Assembly: GCF_010183535.1 (NCBI RefSeq)
Contig: NC_071333.1
Location: 10,290,587 to 10,354,586 of the forward strand
Source of the DNA: Caenorhabditis remanei
Taxonomy: Eukaryota > Nematoda > Chromadorea > Rhabditida > Rhabditidae
DNA length: 64,000 nucleotides
Direction of reading: 5' to 3'
Part shown: positions 35,246-51,600 of the stretch, in pieces
Layout of the letters: each line of letters starts with the position of its first letter
Position numbering within the stretch: the first letter of the stretch is position 1
Translations under genes and position numbers: made by a program
Notes under the pieces: generated by a model
What the model was told of the DNA's origin: nothing
Seen by the model: only the letters and a program-made list of their open reading frames with translations
The model's database searches: none

Positions 35246-37455
35246 TCAAGAAAGAGAAGATGGAGAGTAGTCGATGCGACGAACCAATGCTGGCATCTGG
35301 AATTAATGTGTTGTGAATTAAGTTTATCCACATGTTGACCTCACCTGCGACTTGACGATTTTTTTCACTTTGAACACTTGTTGCCCCTTGACAGTCCCTT
35401 GGTACTTGATTTTCTTGTTACCGGTCAGTGGACGAACGATAGTTGTTGGCATGAAAACGGGAATCTTTTTCTCCTTGATTAAGGCTAAGTTTTGAGATTG
35501 CAATGGAGGAAGAGTGTAATCCGTTTTCTTATATGCAGCAGCTTTTGGCGGCGGATGGAAGACTATGGTCTTTTTGGGTGGGAAGACAACCATTGGAACT
35601 GTTGGTTTTGATTGCCTGAAAGATGATATATTATGATTGAAATTAAGAATTAGATAGTATTCATTAAAATTAAACTGCCTAAAATACTCACTTGTCTTCT
35701 TCAGGTTCAAACATTTCCGGTTCCGAAAAATGAAGAACTTTATCAGCCGGCATGCAGTCAACACGAAGACGACTGATGAATGGTCCGTAGATGTAGGTTA
35801 TTTTGAGCAGATCGTTAATTGTGGCAGTATCAGCTGGCGATTGATGGCCTGGTGAAGTTTGATTGCAGTTGTCATTGATTGCCTGAAATAAAACAAAAAA
35901 TATTTTTTATCACGTAAATGAGATAAAGCTCACTTTTGCTGCAGAAGAATGAAACAATGCTCTTGCATGTAGCTTGATAGTTTCCCTATCTTCAACTGCA
36001 GTTCCTGTGATTTTTCCGGTTTTCTGAAGATAACTGCTCAGAAAACTCCAGACCATTCCAGAAATACGACGATTTGCGTTTCTCAGATGAGATTCATTGT
36101 TCTGGTCATTTCCAAAAATGGCATTGTTCATCTGAAATATCGGAATGACTTATTATAATTAAAGTAAATTACCAATGGTGCTGCATCTGTTTTATGATGT
36201 CCGACAAGATGTTTGCTTGCTACTTGAATAGTCGAATAAATCTCATCACAGAGAGTGCATCTGAATGCAAACACGTAAGGGTGTCTTTCGACTTCGTGGA
36301 ATTCTAAAGCCAGTTTTGTGGTGAATGCCTGTTTGCAATAATTGCATTTGATGAAATTGGATGCAATATCTCTTGGAACAAATGTTGACATTTCTGAAAT
36401 TAACTGATTGTAAAAATAATAATACGGGATGGCTTACTCCAAAAAGTGTTTGCTTGTTTCAACACACTTCCAACGGTAGACACCGAAACCTCCACTTGGT
36501 CGTTATCAAAACCAGTTTTTGCATTTTCTTCGCAGATTGGTTTGTTCTCAGGTTCCGGAACATTTGAATCAGTGTTTTCCAAAGGTTGAGCTTGAGTTCC
36601 CTGATTCTGACTTTCCGGAAAGTACAGTGGATTTCGGTTTGCAATCTTCTTTCTCATTTGATCCAAGGACAATACTGGTCGGACAGGTAGCTGTTTCTTG
36701 CTCATCACAGGAAGAACTTTGACCGGATACAAAGTTTTAGTTTGACCGTTAGCTGGTATCGTAGGTTTATATGCTGGTTGTTGGTAGGCTACATACGTCG
36801 GAGTACTGTAGGGAATTTTCTTCACATTTCTGAATGCAGCAGCTAGTTTTGATGGCTGACTGCTAGAAATTCTGCTGATTTTTGTTGGGATGTTGTTTTT
36901 TACTGCTGACTTGCTGATTGTTGTAGTAGTTTTCGCAACAGTTACCGCAGGTGTAGGTGCTGTATGATCTTGTTCAAACTCATAGTTGTTGTTTTCAGCG
37001 ACTTTTTGATCTTCTTGATGCAATGTTTCAACAGTATCTACAATCTTCTCTGGTACTTCGACACTGGCCACATTTTCAGGTGTAACATTAGTTGATATTC
37101 CTGGTTGACTATCGAAAACTGTGTTCATTTGAGAATTCATCCGCTCCTCCGAAAACAGCAAGTCATGTGTAGTCGTACTGAATGGGTCAAAGCTATCAAG
37201 CGGGTTGAATCCATAAATTCCAACTGTGTCGTGCAGATTCATGGTGTTGAATAACGAATCTTCTTCCATAAGTTCCACCGTCGGCTCTTCATTTACAATG
37301 GGCATCGCATTATTCATTTCTTGATCGAAGAGCAGAGTATCTTTGAACAAATCTTCGAACATGTTATCGTTGTCATGTATGAATGCAACACCACTGATAA
37401 ATGGATCATCAGGAAAAAGTAGGTCATTACCCAGAGATTCGTTACTGCTCATCAT
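35246..37455 (-). CDS. C2H2-type zinc-finger protein B (649 aa), tandem paralogue of A
   Basis: Six exons (36438-37455, 36173-36393, 35934-36131, 35692-35882, 35345-35615, 35246-35296) join in frame. The first 300 residues are acidic and Ser/Thr/Asn-rich, as in activation domains, then basic and Pro/Tyr-rich. Two regular C2H2 fingers follow: C356, C359, H372, H377 and C385, C388, H401, H405 or H406. After them come a helical block (NRRISGMVWSFLSSYLQKTG) and a KITYIYGPFISRLRVD block; both have counterparts in gene A at the same place. The C-terminus is basic with PPKK and Pro-rich runs. TTTCAG lies six bases before the ATG (SL1-like). The role is probably nuclear; no named family is recognised. 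It is upstream of A on the same strand but too far away for an SL2 operon. Confidence 0.8.
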
Positions 37456-38381
37456 GATTATCTGAAAGAATTAGTTTTGGAGGTGAATGTTAAAAGAAAG
37501 ACAAAAACAAATTTAAAATCGATTTTTAGACTGAATTAGAAAATGAGGACAAATCCATTAGGAAACCTATGAATTAAAAGCACACCTCAGATTTACGACC
37601 GCAATAATTATGGGATTGGATTGAGGGAAATGAGCAGTCAGACAGATGCGCAGATGCGTTAGCTTTGAAAAAGATGAACGAGCAGAAGCCGTGATTCAAA
37701 TGTGAAAATTTTTATTTTAATAGAAAAAAGTGTTTAAAATTTTTTTTAAGAATTATAAAATGTATATTTGCGGAAAAGTGAAATAATCGATTTTTTTTGT
37801 ATGCGGAATTGTTCCATATAATCTATTTAATTTTAATGCGGTTATTGATAAAATCAAATATGTATTTATTGATTTTTACTTTTTAGTTTAAAAAAATAGA
37901 AAACATGTGAATTTTAATATGAAAAAATTCAAAAACCAACGAAATGCGATTCAAATGCCAAGAACCCCGCCACCGCCACTGTTATCGGATGGCAATGGTG
38001 GGTGTTGTCTGTGGAGCGCGTTTGCAAAGGCCACCCAATAACGAGCGAGGCGGATCGACGGGAAACTAATAGAAATGCAAATGAAATGGGCCCTCAGCAA
38101 ATGCAATTTCAGAATCTCGTCAACAATACTAGCACCTGCTCTGTGGGTTGATTAAAATAACTTGATGAAACAAACAAAAAAGTCGTTCAATTCGTTCAAA
38201 ACAAGTGTGAGAGAAATCAATAAACATTCATGTGACGGAATCTTACGCATTACGATTCGTGCGGAGAAACAATTATAATGATAATTACAAAGCCAAATAA
38301 TTTATTTTTTGTGAAAGTGAACACGAAAGTTTATGCAAAGTGAAGAAGCTTGAAAATTCTAATATGTAGTGCGCGGAACGC
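37456..38381. other. intergenic upstream of zinc-finger gene B
   Basis: 926 bp, very AT-rich between 37690 and 37930, with a GC-richer patch at 37960-38070. No exon is supported. Confidence 0.5.
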
Positions 38382-41300
38382 CTATTCAACGGTGGACATG
38401 CATCGGCGAGACATAGAAGGCGAGCGAGAGTTGTGTTGGCTCCGGGCGAATAGAGAACTCCGATTGTGGTTCTCCACAACGAATACATTTTGTGTCACTC
38501 CATCTTCCTCACCGATTCTGTAATAGTCATAAGTCAGAAATTTCAAAGAATAATGGAAATATTTGAAAAAATAGGGAAAATATGACCAACCTGTCAAAAA
38601 TGAGACCATCGACATTCATTTCTTCTTTGAATTGTTTTTGAATATCCTTTGAGTTCAGATCATCTCCCCATACAAATTTCACTAAACCATACTTTTCAGC
38701 GATTTCTATTGGATTTCGGTCCTGAAATGAAGAAAATGTAACAGAATATACAACATGATTGAACATACATTCAGCAATTCTTCACTGTGAAAGTTGATTC
38801 CAAGAAGTTCGCATCCAGCGGCAAAGTTTGCTGCAATTTTACTACAATCTGACCGAATATCCTGAAATTAATGTTTCACTGTAAATTTCAACTATTTCTA
38901 ATATAATTACTTGAAATGGCATGTATCTATTAGTAGCTCCTACCACCAAGAAAGATACGGGATATTTGTGTTGTTTTTTGGTTATCCTGAAAATTCACAT
39001 CATGTATATATCTCATTCCAATTAGTCTTACATTGTGCAAATATCCGGTTCAAAACAGGAAAACACGATTCTTCTCTTTCCGGCGTGCTCGGCTACTTCG
39101 GCCAGAATTATATCAACAAATTTGTTCTGCTCAAAGTATCCCTGACATTCGTGACTCCCATCCTAAAATTGTAGTTTTAATCTCTTTCCTCTCCCATCTA
39201 GTCACCTTCATATACATAGGATATTTGATTTCAATGTTCAATCCGACATTCTCGTCAACGAGCCGTAGTACTTGTGCCAGGGACGGAAAGGGTACGTGCA
39301 ATTCATCCGTCTCGTTTTTGCTCGGTGTCACTGAGAGTGAGACGGGCGGCGAGTCCGCGGTGCCATTTGCACGAGAGATATGCTCAAAGTGCAAGAGCTT
39401 GAGCTGAGCCAGATTCAAGTCCTGAGAAAAACAAAACAACGAGAGTTTAGAACAGAAGGGAAAAAGAAACGAACTTTGATAGCAATCTCGTGAAGAGATT
39501 TGTTTTCACCGCTAGCTGTCGGTGTGTTGTTAGGAGAATCTCTTCCAGCAACAGTTACTAATAAGTGAAAGTCATGATACACAACAGTTTTTAAATCCTG
39601 AAACAACATTTGATTTGTGCTGTTTCTCAAAATGGAATGAGTAAGCAATATGAAAAGAATAGAACACAAATCTCACCTTTGTCAATTGTACATCTAATTC
39701 TACGTAATCCGCACCTCGCCGAGCTGCTTCGTTCAACGAGAAGACTGTGTTCTCACGTTGGTCAATGTTCCTAAACTAATATTCGAAGAAAACTGAACGC
39801 CGGATGTGACTACAAACTTTGTGTATGAGCTTCCCATTCCTCTGTGTCCAATTTGCAACATACGATTCCGCTTTCTCCAATATCTTCCGAATGTTTCTTT
39901 CATTGAATCTACTTCAGGGTTTCTTTCAGCATACTGACTTCGTTTTACAATCATGTAGTTGACTACAAACGAAAAAATTATTAACGTAGGAATTATTACA
40001 AAATTCACCATTGATGTGACCAACTGGTGCACTACTGAGACCAATGACTGGTGAAACTGTTGCTCCGTGAGTTCCAGACATACTTGATGGAAGCACATAA
40101 GACAGTGCACATCGTTTTTCTTTATGGTAGAATTCAATACGGAATGCCTGAATTATCAAAAGTGATATACTAGATAAAATATCACGTGGACTTACTAGGT
40201 TTTGCAAAGAAACGGTTCGTGTTCTAAATACCAGGTAGTCCGTGTCATTCCGGAAAACTGATCCATTGAAGTACTGGTCTCCGAAAATCGGATCCTCTCT
40301 TGTGAGCACCTGGAATGTATGCATACTCGTATCGAACTATTTCAGATGACTTACAGAAAGGTCTGTGTTTGAGAAACATGGAAGGTCTGGTGTAGGCAAG
40401 TTGACAACATCTTCTCCGTCAATCTAGAAATAGACAAACACTTTCTAATTTCACAAAACGAAATACACTAGTTTCATTCCTATAACTAATCTAAACTGAG
40501 AAAGCTAAAAAGCGACAATAACAACATCCAACATACAGACATAGAGGCATACACTGAGGAATGCCTCCAAATGCCACGTCGGTCATTTATTTCTCTACGT
40601 GTATATGAAAACATCTGCAATTTCTATTATTCGTTTTTGTCAAATAGTTTTCATAAGATGTTGAAAGTCATACCTCGCTATATCGGACATCAAATGGTTC
40701 AACCTTGAGACGATATTCCCTGTTTGCGTAACTTTTTGCAAAGAATTTGAGCGCCTCGCCGTGAATGCGAAAATAGACAACACTCTCCTTATCATTCAGT
40801 ATCCACCCGTCAGATATTTGTTTTCTCCCACCTGAAATTAATGAATAGGAATCTATTTCTGATAATTAGATAAGAAAACCAGTTCATTATTAAGTACTTA
40901 CCGTAACTTCCAAATTGATCAACTACATTTTGTCTGGCAACACCATCTAGACTTTCAACGCCAATAAGACATGTTCTAGGATTATTCAGTGTTTCCCATC
41001 TGAAAATTTTAGTTTGATTTGTTCAAAAAATACAAAATAGCTTACTTCGACAATACCATAATCGGCTCAGAAAGACTGTTTTCAGAAGGGTCCAAGTACA
41101 TAACACGTAAATATCGGAATTGAAATTCCTTGACAGAGAACGGAACACTGACGATTGCATGGAATGTGTTTCTGGAATAATTTGGTGCTTTTTTCTAGTT
41201 TAACAGGCAAAAATCTCACTCTTCATCTTCAGATTTGGTCAGCGGGAATGATTTTCTAGGATTCCACTCGCCAAGGACAGGTAAACTGCCCACGACGTAA

Positions 41301-41383
41301 ATCCTTTCCCATTCTTTGATTTCCGCACAGTGAACTTTAAAATGCGCTCTGTAGTCTTGGTCCATATAAACTTGCTGAAACAT
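38382..41383 (-). CDS. gpcp-1: GPCPD1-like glycerophosphodiester phosphodiesterase (CBM20 + GDPD)
   Basis: Seventeen exons (41220-41383, 41046-41171, 40902-40999, 40674-40831, 40537-40614, 40355-40423, 40196-40309, 40009-40147, 39818-39962, 39677-39770, 39475-39597, 39206-39421, 39032-39162, 38911-38986, 38769-38861, 38591-38721, 38382-38517) give 696 aa, or 690 aa from the second ATG at 41363-41365. A TTTCAG between the two ATGs makes the inner start likely. The N-terminus is a CBM20 starch-binding-like domain ([15 protein letters not shown]). The GDPD barrel starts with [12 protein letters not shown], continues [17 protein letters not shown] and [10 protein letters not shown] (His and Glu active-site residues), with NIEIKYP and a C-terminal SCFEPDIC strand. 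Family members split glycerophosphocholine to glycerol-3-phosphate and choline in the cytosol. Exon 40537-40614 is in frame but could be a cassette. The symbol follows the gpd-3 neighbourhood and is less sure than the family. Confidence 0.85.
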
Positions 41384-42850
41384 CGTCAATTGAAATATCA
41401 GATTGGTCGATAAATTAATGGAAGTAGCGAGAAGAAATGAATGTCATTCATTGCAAGGTACACATAGATAAAAAGAGACGTGTCTTATCTATCTAATGAT
41501 GATTAACGACACAAGGTACACTGAAGGAAATGTCTTTTAGGAAGACAAAAGAATAAGATCATTTGATTCAATTTCTATGTGTGAAGGGAACCTAGTGACT
41601 CCTCAAAGTTGAGTGCGTCAAAAGCAACGAACACAATTTATGAGGGCCATCTTTGTTTTCAGAGAGCAAAATAGTGGTGGCAGTTGGGTAGATGTCTTGA
41701 TGAAAACAGAGTGGAGTCAGTTTCTTTTTGCGGCAAAGAAGTGCTTATAAAATAGATCAAATTTCATTGTAACTTTATTGTGGCTAACTAAATTCTTGTC
41801 TTCTTCTCGTTTGTCAGGGGGCACCGAAAGAAAACATTGAGGAAATAGATTAGCGGAGCCCAGTGGTATGTTTCATCTTTTATTTCTTCCTCGCTAAACG
41901 TTTTTCTTTATTTTTTCGTTTCGTCACGAGCCAGTTAGTTTTTATTCTTTTTGGATCGATGAAAAGAGAAAATGCAAAGCAAAAAGAGAAGAAATAGAAG
42001 AAAAAAGGATGTTGGGCTCAAGGGAATTGGAAGCGCACTCCCAGTAGAAAAGAAAAAAGAAAAAGAAAAAAGAAGAAATAGAAATAGAAAACCGCGTGAA
42101 ACGGAGAATCCAGCACGCTGTCTGCCTCGTGTATGCTTCATTTTGAATGTACCCGTAGAAGCCAGCAGACTTCGTTAGTGTCATGCGTACATCATTTGCC
42201 GCGTTTTGAAATGAGGAGGAAAAAATAACGTCACGAACAACAGGTTGATGGATTTCCGCCACGTGACTTCTCATATCATTCTCAATTTTCATTGTCTTTC
42301 AACTGTCATTGAAAAAGATCAACGTGACTAGAAAAGTTGCTGGAACTTGATTCTTTGAATATTTTGAATACGTGAAGAGTGAATTGAATTGCTTTGAATA
42401 GTTTAAACTATAGGAAAATGAAAGCTTTCCTACACTTGCAAGTACACACTGCACCCAACATTAAACATTTGAATCAACACTTCTCAACGGCATGCAAGTA
42501 TCGCAGCAGTTGGTAAACTGGGCACTGACACTTTTCGGGAAGGAACAAAAGATATTAAGGACTCCCAAAGTTGTTCCGACACCAACGCTATTTATCTATA
42601 AATAATGTAAAATTTATTGACTTTTGGATAAAAGTTACTCAAGTTTTCGATTATCTTTCGTTTGTTCTGTTCAACAAGTCAGAACTTTCGAAAGTGTTCA
42701 AAACTTGATTGGTCAAAACAATTTGGTCATTTGTTGAAGCTATACGATTTATTCTTGGAAAAAAAAGAAAAGATGCGTTACAATCGACGGAGATTTATAA
42801 AATTACATTTTTTTGGGTTTGGAAGGTGAGAAAGAGAGTGCATGAGAAGT
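41384..42850. other. intergenic between gpcp-1 start and gpd-3 stop
   Basis: 1.47 kb with no exon. The part 41930-42110 is A/G-rich on the plus strand and gives low-complexity open frames only. Confidence 0.5.
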
Positions 42851-44116
<1,266 letters not shown>

Positions 44117-44232
44117 GAGAAGAGACCATTTAAATACTTGTAAGCTTCTATATAGATTTAAGAGACTAGCAACGCAAAGTGCGTGGTAGAGGGAGAAGCA
44201 TTTAACTATAATTTTGAATTTGAAAGAGAAGT

Positions 44233-45667
<1,435 letters not shown>

Positions 45668-46241
45668 CTATTTCTCTGAATTGTGTCCATTTTCGATTTC
45701 CTTCAAACGTTGTTGATGTCGTTCGAGAACCTGCAAAATCGACATGAAAACAGTGAAGAGTGACAAGTGAGATTGTTTGTGAAAACCCATGCGTTTCTAT
45801 CTTTTCAATAAGCTCTCTATTTCTATCTTTCGCATTGGTCATATCTAACGTATCAAGGTCATTTGTGTAAAATAGATTCGAGAGGAGTCCCCCGGTCTGT
45901 TTTGAAGTCAATTCTAGAACACGCCACTTTCGCAGATAAGAGTTTCGGCAGCGTCATGTGACACCAAAGATTACTAAATTGGGTGATAAGAAAACAAATT
46001 TAATATTAGTTAACGTATCAATATTGTTTACCTTCTCATGATCCTGAATCTCCTTTTGGCGTTGGGTCATATCAGATTCCAACTTGCTTCTCAAGTTATC
46101 CAGCTGCTCCTTCTGCTGTCTGCGGAAGTATTCCTCTTCTCGAGTTGCTCCAAGAGCTCCCAAGGATCCCCCAGCTTCACGAACAGAACCACCAGAGCCT
46201 CCGCCGTGTCCAACTCCAATTCCACTTCCCGAGCCAGACAT
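45668..46241 (-). CDS. mai-1: mitochondrial ATP synthase inhibitor (IF1-like), first gene of operon
   Basis: Two exons (46032-46241, 45668-45730) give 90 aa. A Gly/Ser-rich N-terminus leads to the IF1 inhibitory helix (REAGGSLGALGATREEEYFRRQQKEQL) and a coiled-coil, His-bearing C-terminus (DHEKVLERHQQRLKEIE). IF1 proteins block ATP hydrolysis by the F1 ATPase when the membrane potential falls. As in C. elegans MAI-1, no clear cleavable mitochondrial presequence is seen, so location is uncertain. CTTTTCAG at about 46258-46265 lies before the ATG and may be the SL1 site or the acceptor for a 5' UTR exon that ends at the GTTAGT donor near 46865. It heads the gpd-2/gpd-3 operon. Confidence 0.9.
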
Positions 46242-48653
46242 TTTATTTTTTAGTTTTCTGAAAAGTTGTAGTTGGTTATGCATGTCGACTAAAAACACAT
46301 CGCGAGACGTTGTCATGGTGAGAAATCGGATTACATGTGTGCGACTCTAACAAGATGTCAGCAGGAGTTAGAAGATGTCAACAAGATGGCAAGAGAAAAA
46401 CTTTTAGAATTGAAGCCGCGCGTTTATTCTATGAAAGAAGCAAAAGAAACGAGTAAGCAAAAAAAAAGGAATTGCGGCTTTCACAAGTTTGTGGCACGTA
46501 GAGTAATCTTGAGTGAGAGTGAAGGGCGAAGATGATGCAAACAGGCCCCAAAACAAATTTCACAATGCGAGTGGCGTTTCGATGGCCGGAGACCGAGATT
46601 GAGACCGCCCATTGCCAAACGGCGATCGATTTTGTTTTTTACACAAACACATCGACACACACGTCGCTCTCGTGAACCGAACGCACATACTTGTGTGTAA
46701 ACTCTGACCGAGTGGAAAATAGTGCGCAGAACGGAGAAAAGAAAAGAAGCGGCGCAGTGGAGAGAACTATTGAGGCGCCCGTGAATTCTTATCAACAAAC
46801 AACTTGAAACTTTGAGAATTGGAGAGAAAAGAGAAACATCAAGAAGAAATATAAAAACGACTAACCTGACATGTCATTGTGTGCAACATTTACTCGTTTC
46901 CGGAGGCCTCCTTGAAGTTGTTGCTGCTCGTTGGTTTTCCATTGAAGGCAGTCGAAAGCACGGCAGCGAGTGAGCCTCAGTGACCGCGTTTTCGATTTTT
47001 TGAGGGAGCCGTGGCGAGACGAACATAGAGAGTGAAGGGAGCGAGGCGGGTCGTCTCTACTCCTGCATCGAGCGGAAAATGGGCCAACTGCCTGTGCGCC
47101 GTTGGCCGGCGCGGCGTAAATCGATGGAAATGCCGACGTCGCCGACACACGATTGCTGGGCATTGGCACGTACACTGCACAGAGAATTGACAGAAAGAAG
47201 AAGAAGAAGAATAAGAAGAAGAAGAAGAGATTTGAGCAGCTCTTCTTTTCGGAGCAACTCGTTTTCTTTCACAAAAACTTGATGATAAAAGAAGAAATAA
47301 CAAGATGATGGAAAGAAGAATACTCGGGTTATCGGAAGATCAAAACTGGTGGCAGGAAAACTGGGAGGGGGGGAAGAGAAGAGAATAATCGGATAGCACA
47401 GAGTTTCATTGACATCAAAGAATGTTTGATATCACTAATCACAGATCACACAACCGTTCGAATAGAATTGGAAACATTATTCACTCTTGTATTTTGAGTT
47501 TTTCCCGTACTGATTCATAGATTTCATATATACGTGAAAAAAAAAGAGTTTCGAATATTCAGCCCCTAGAGATTAGAAAATCAAGGATTGAGCTTCTGAG
47601 TTCAAACAATCAAACAACAAAAGCAGAAAATGTTCATGATTGAAATGCTGCATCAAATTTATCACGTATCACATTACTCTTAGGCAACGTTCTATGAAAA
47701 TGAGAAATAAATGCATTATAAACATAACAACTTCGAAATGATGTCATTAATAGCCAAAAGGGACTAATTTGAATAATTCAATGTTTTCTTCACCTAAACA
47801 GGAAAAAAATCGAGATAGCTGTGCTTACTAAATATTGTCGATCAAATCAGACTTTGTAGAGTTGACGTTTTAGAGATCAAATCTTGAAAAAATAATAAAT
47901 CAAAAGATCAATCCGTTGAATTCAATGAAAATCAACCGGTTTTCATTTCATTTGATGTTTCACTGACATCAAAGTATAGAAAATAGTGCACAAGGTACAC
48001 TGCAGACAGCAACAGAAAACACATCACTTATCAATTGTCGGAATCTGATAACAATCGTTGATGTTTCTTTTTTTCTCGATCTCTCTGTCTATCTAATCGA
48101 TGAAAACAAAATACAAAAACCTTATTTTGGCAGCTATAAATATTCATTCCTTTGTCATTACTTTTTAAATTTTAAAATTGCGAAAGCTTTTACATTAGAG
48201 ATATCAGCAATTGGGGGGAAAGTACTGGAATAAGCATCTCAAAACAAAATAAATATATTTCTGAATATCTGGTTGGAATGGAAGATAGAGAAAACAATTG
48301 ACTTTGTTTTAGAGACATGGCAGGATTTGTTCTTGGAGAGAAATGAAATCCATTCATAAAATCAAGGATAGTTCGTAGGGAAACTAACAATATAATGCTA
48401 TAACGACAGGATTTTTGTGGGAAGAATTGGGTTACAGAATGACAGTAGTAAATAAAATAAAATGGGAGAAATTTTCAAAGCGGTATGGGGCAAATAAGCG
48501 TACAATTTAACTTTTCCTTTTGCATTTTTAGTTAAGGGTGTAGAATGTAATTAATTGACAGTTTTAAAGAACAATTTTGGGGTGGAAGAGAGGAACAAGT
48601 GACCAGTGAGAGAAAGAAAACGAGAATTCAAAAATATATGACAAGTGGCGTGA
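46242..48653. other. operon promoter region and spc-1 3' side
   Basis: No separate gene is supported. The 46560-47260 part is GC-richer and holds a long minus-strand frame ending at a good donor (near 46865), which is best read as a mai-1 5' UTR exon. A GAA repeat lies at 47195-47229. Confidence 0.5.
47195..47229 (+). repeat. (GAA)n microsatellite
   Basis: About 11 GAA/AGA units with one ATAAG break lie in the upstream region of the mai-1 operon. On the transcribed strand it is a TTC run. Confidence 0.85.
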
Positions 48654-51600
48654 TTAGCTCTGGAACAAGACATGGACAAATTGTTCGTAGTCGAGTCCTC
48701 CTTGGATGGCTCGTCCCGAAATGGTGTCCGTGTAGGGCTTCATTCGCTTTATGCAGAATTCGGCTTGTTCCGGCGTAAGGTTCTGAAAATATATCAATTA
48801 TGAAATCGCTTTTTCGTGACTTGAGTCTTACCGTGTAGAGCTCCTCTGCCGTGACATATGGTCGGAATTCCTTTGAAAGGGCCCTGAATGCCATTTCAAT
48901 TTCTTCCGATGATTGAATGTTCTCGGTTTCCTTGCTGATCATGAATGCCATGTACTCTTGCAGGGTCACGTAACCATCTCTGTAATAAATTTGCTGTAAT
49001 GAGACAAATCCCTTATCTGAATATGTTACCTGTTCGGGTCGACAATATCCAAAATTCTCTGGAACTCTGGTTCTGGTTGACCTTCGTCCACCATCGGCAG
49101 ATCGTATCCAAGGGCCCGCAGACAGCTCTTGAATTGTTGGTGGTCTAGTCTTCCAGTCTTTTCCTTGTCGAAATGTTTGAACATCATCGAGAATTCTCGA
49201 AGGGCTTCTTCCGTGACTCCCGACTGGTTTCTGGCTTGAATCTGTTGTTCCAAGTTGTGCTGCATTCGCATTGCCAACTGATCCAGCTGGTCCCATGCTT
49301 GTGCAATTCCGACTGTCGAGTGTTCAGTGTACCTAGAAAATATTGAACTTGTTAGTCTTTGCCAAAGGCAACTGAGTGTTTACCTATTGTCTAGGATAAG
49401 GTTTCTCTCTAACATAGCTCCCTTCTCTTCAATTTGCCGCAGTTGAACTTTGTTTGCCTTGATTTCCTTAGCCTTCTTTTCAACTGAATCCAACTGTTCT
49501 TCGAGGGTACCTCCTGCTTCCATCATCTGAAATATAGACATTTGTGAACTTATTGTTCTTTTTTGTATCACAAACCTCTTGTCGAGTATTTGTCAACCAG
49601 GTGTGGAAAGCATTAGCCAACTTGGCAAACTCGCGTCGCAATTTGTCGTTCTCTTCCTGTCGTTGATGCTCTTTGGCAAGCTCCTGCTCGCGCTCCTTGA
49701 TGATTCTTTGCAGGTTGCGCCACGTGTCTTCGAGGGCATCCATGGTGAACCATGTGTATGGGTTAGGTCCCACATTGAACGACTTGATCCGACGATCAAG
49801 ATCTTGGAGTTGGCGGAAGTCCTCTTCAGCGGAGGACAATGAGCGCTGGAACTCAGCATGGGCGTCGCGCAAAGCACGGATCTCTTCCAAAGAGTTGCAT
49901 CGGACTGGATCAGTCAAGTCTTCCTCAGCGTTCTCGAACCATGAATTGAAAGTGGAAGCCTTTTTGGCAAAAGCAAGATAAAGTTCCTCGATTTGCTTGA
50001 ATTGCTGTTGCATCTTCAACAACTTCTGGCGGCGAGCCTCGGAATGGGCGAGAAGGTTCTGCCAGCGTTGAATAACGTTGGTGTGACGTTTTTCGATGGC
50101 TGGAGACTGTTGATGGATACTGGATACAAGTTGATCCTTGAGCTCGGTAATTCTGAAATGATATTATCAGTAATTGAGGATTTAATTATTCTAACAAACC
50201 TTTGAATTCCCTCGTGCTCGAAAGCGTTGAGTCCGGCATCGAAAGCTTCTTGCTTGGTGAGAAGAATTTGGACTGAAGAGAGATCTCTTCCGAAATCTTC
50301 GGAGCGGACTTGTTGCTCCTTCTCGGCAATCCAGGACTCGACGACATCGCACTTCCACATGAATTGAAGGTAGGCAGAGTTGTCACGGAGCTTGGCAAGT
50401 CGTTTCTCAGCCATGCTCTCAATTTCAACAAGGCGAGCACGAAGTTGGTCGCATCTTTGGCGGATGTGTGGAGCGTGATGGTTTCCGTTGTCAATGAGAG
50501 CATCTCCCTTGCTGATCAAGTCAGCAACACGTTGCTTGTGAAGCTCCAAGTCGACCTGGAAGGTGTCGTGCTTCTTAAGAAGTCCTTGAACTCCAGCCAT
50601 GTTGTCTCCAAAGTTGTCGGATCCCAAGATCTGTTGCTTCTCGTTCATCCATGCTTCCTCCTCTTCAACATCTCCCAAGAATGCTTGGAAGGCCTCAGAC
50701 TCATCAAGACGTTGGTGACGGTTTCCAGTGAGATCACGGATTTGCCCCCAGCTTTGCTCCAAATCTTCCATACGTTTCTTGATTTGGTCCTCTCCAACTC
50801 CAGCTTCAGCAGCGGATCTCAAGAGTTCCTCTCCCTTCAGCTTGACAAGAGAAACTTGTGGTTCGTGGGAAGCGAGCTCGGTGTCGATACGACGATGTTT
50901 GCGACGGAGATTCTGGACTCCTGGAAGATCACGTCCGTAGTCATCGGAAGATACAAGAAGTTTCTTCTCCTTAATCCAAGACTCCTCATCATCAATATCA
51001 CGGAAGAATTGATGAACATTGAGAGCCTTGCTCAACTTGTCACGACGATCAGTAGCCAACTTCTTGACACCATCATAACGATCAGCAATCAACTTTCTTC
51101 TCTCAGCAATTTGTTGTCCTTGGAATTGGTCGTTCTCAAGAAGGGAATCAGCTTGCTCGTTCATCTCTCCAACACGGTCTTGGTGGGCAACAATGTCAGC
51201 CTCAAGAAGGGAATGCTTCTTGAGAAGATTCTCGACGGAAGCCAAATCTTTTCCATAGTCCTCGGAGTTGAGAAGGATTTCAACTTCTCCAAGCCAGAAT
51301 TCAAGATCCTTGACGGCAGCCATGAAGCTCTTTTGCTTGTTAGCCTCCTTGAGACGGTAACTCTTCTCGGTAGTAGTCTTGACAAGAAGATCCCATTGGT
51401 CGTTGAGAGCCTTCAGACGAGCACTGACAGCAGCCTCACCTCCTCCGCACTTGGCGTTCTCAATGAGATTGTTACCGGCTTGAATGATAGCGGCAATTCT
51501 GTCAGAGTTGGCATGGAGTTCAGCTTCAAAGGCTTGTTGTTTCTGGTGCTTCTGTTGAATGTTGGTTGGGTCACGGTAGTTCTCCTCTTGAGCGATCTGG

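Noticed and set aside
41972..42178. Basic plus-strand frame rich in Lys, Arg and Asn
   Set aside because: Low-complexity purine-rich DNA; no start context or homologue pattern.
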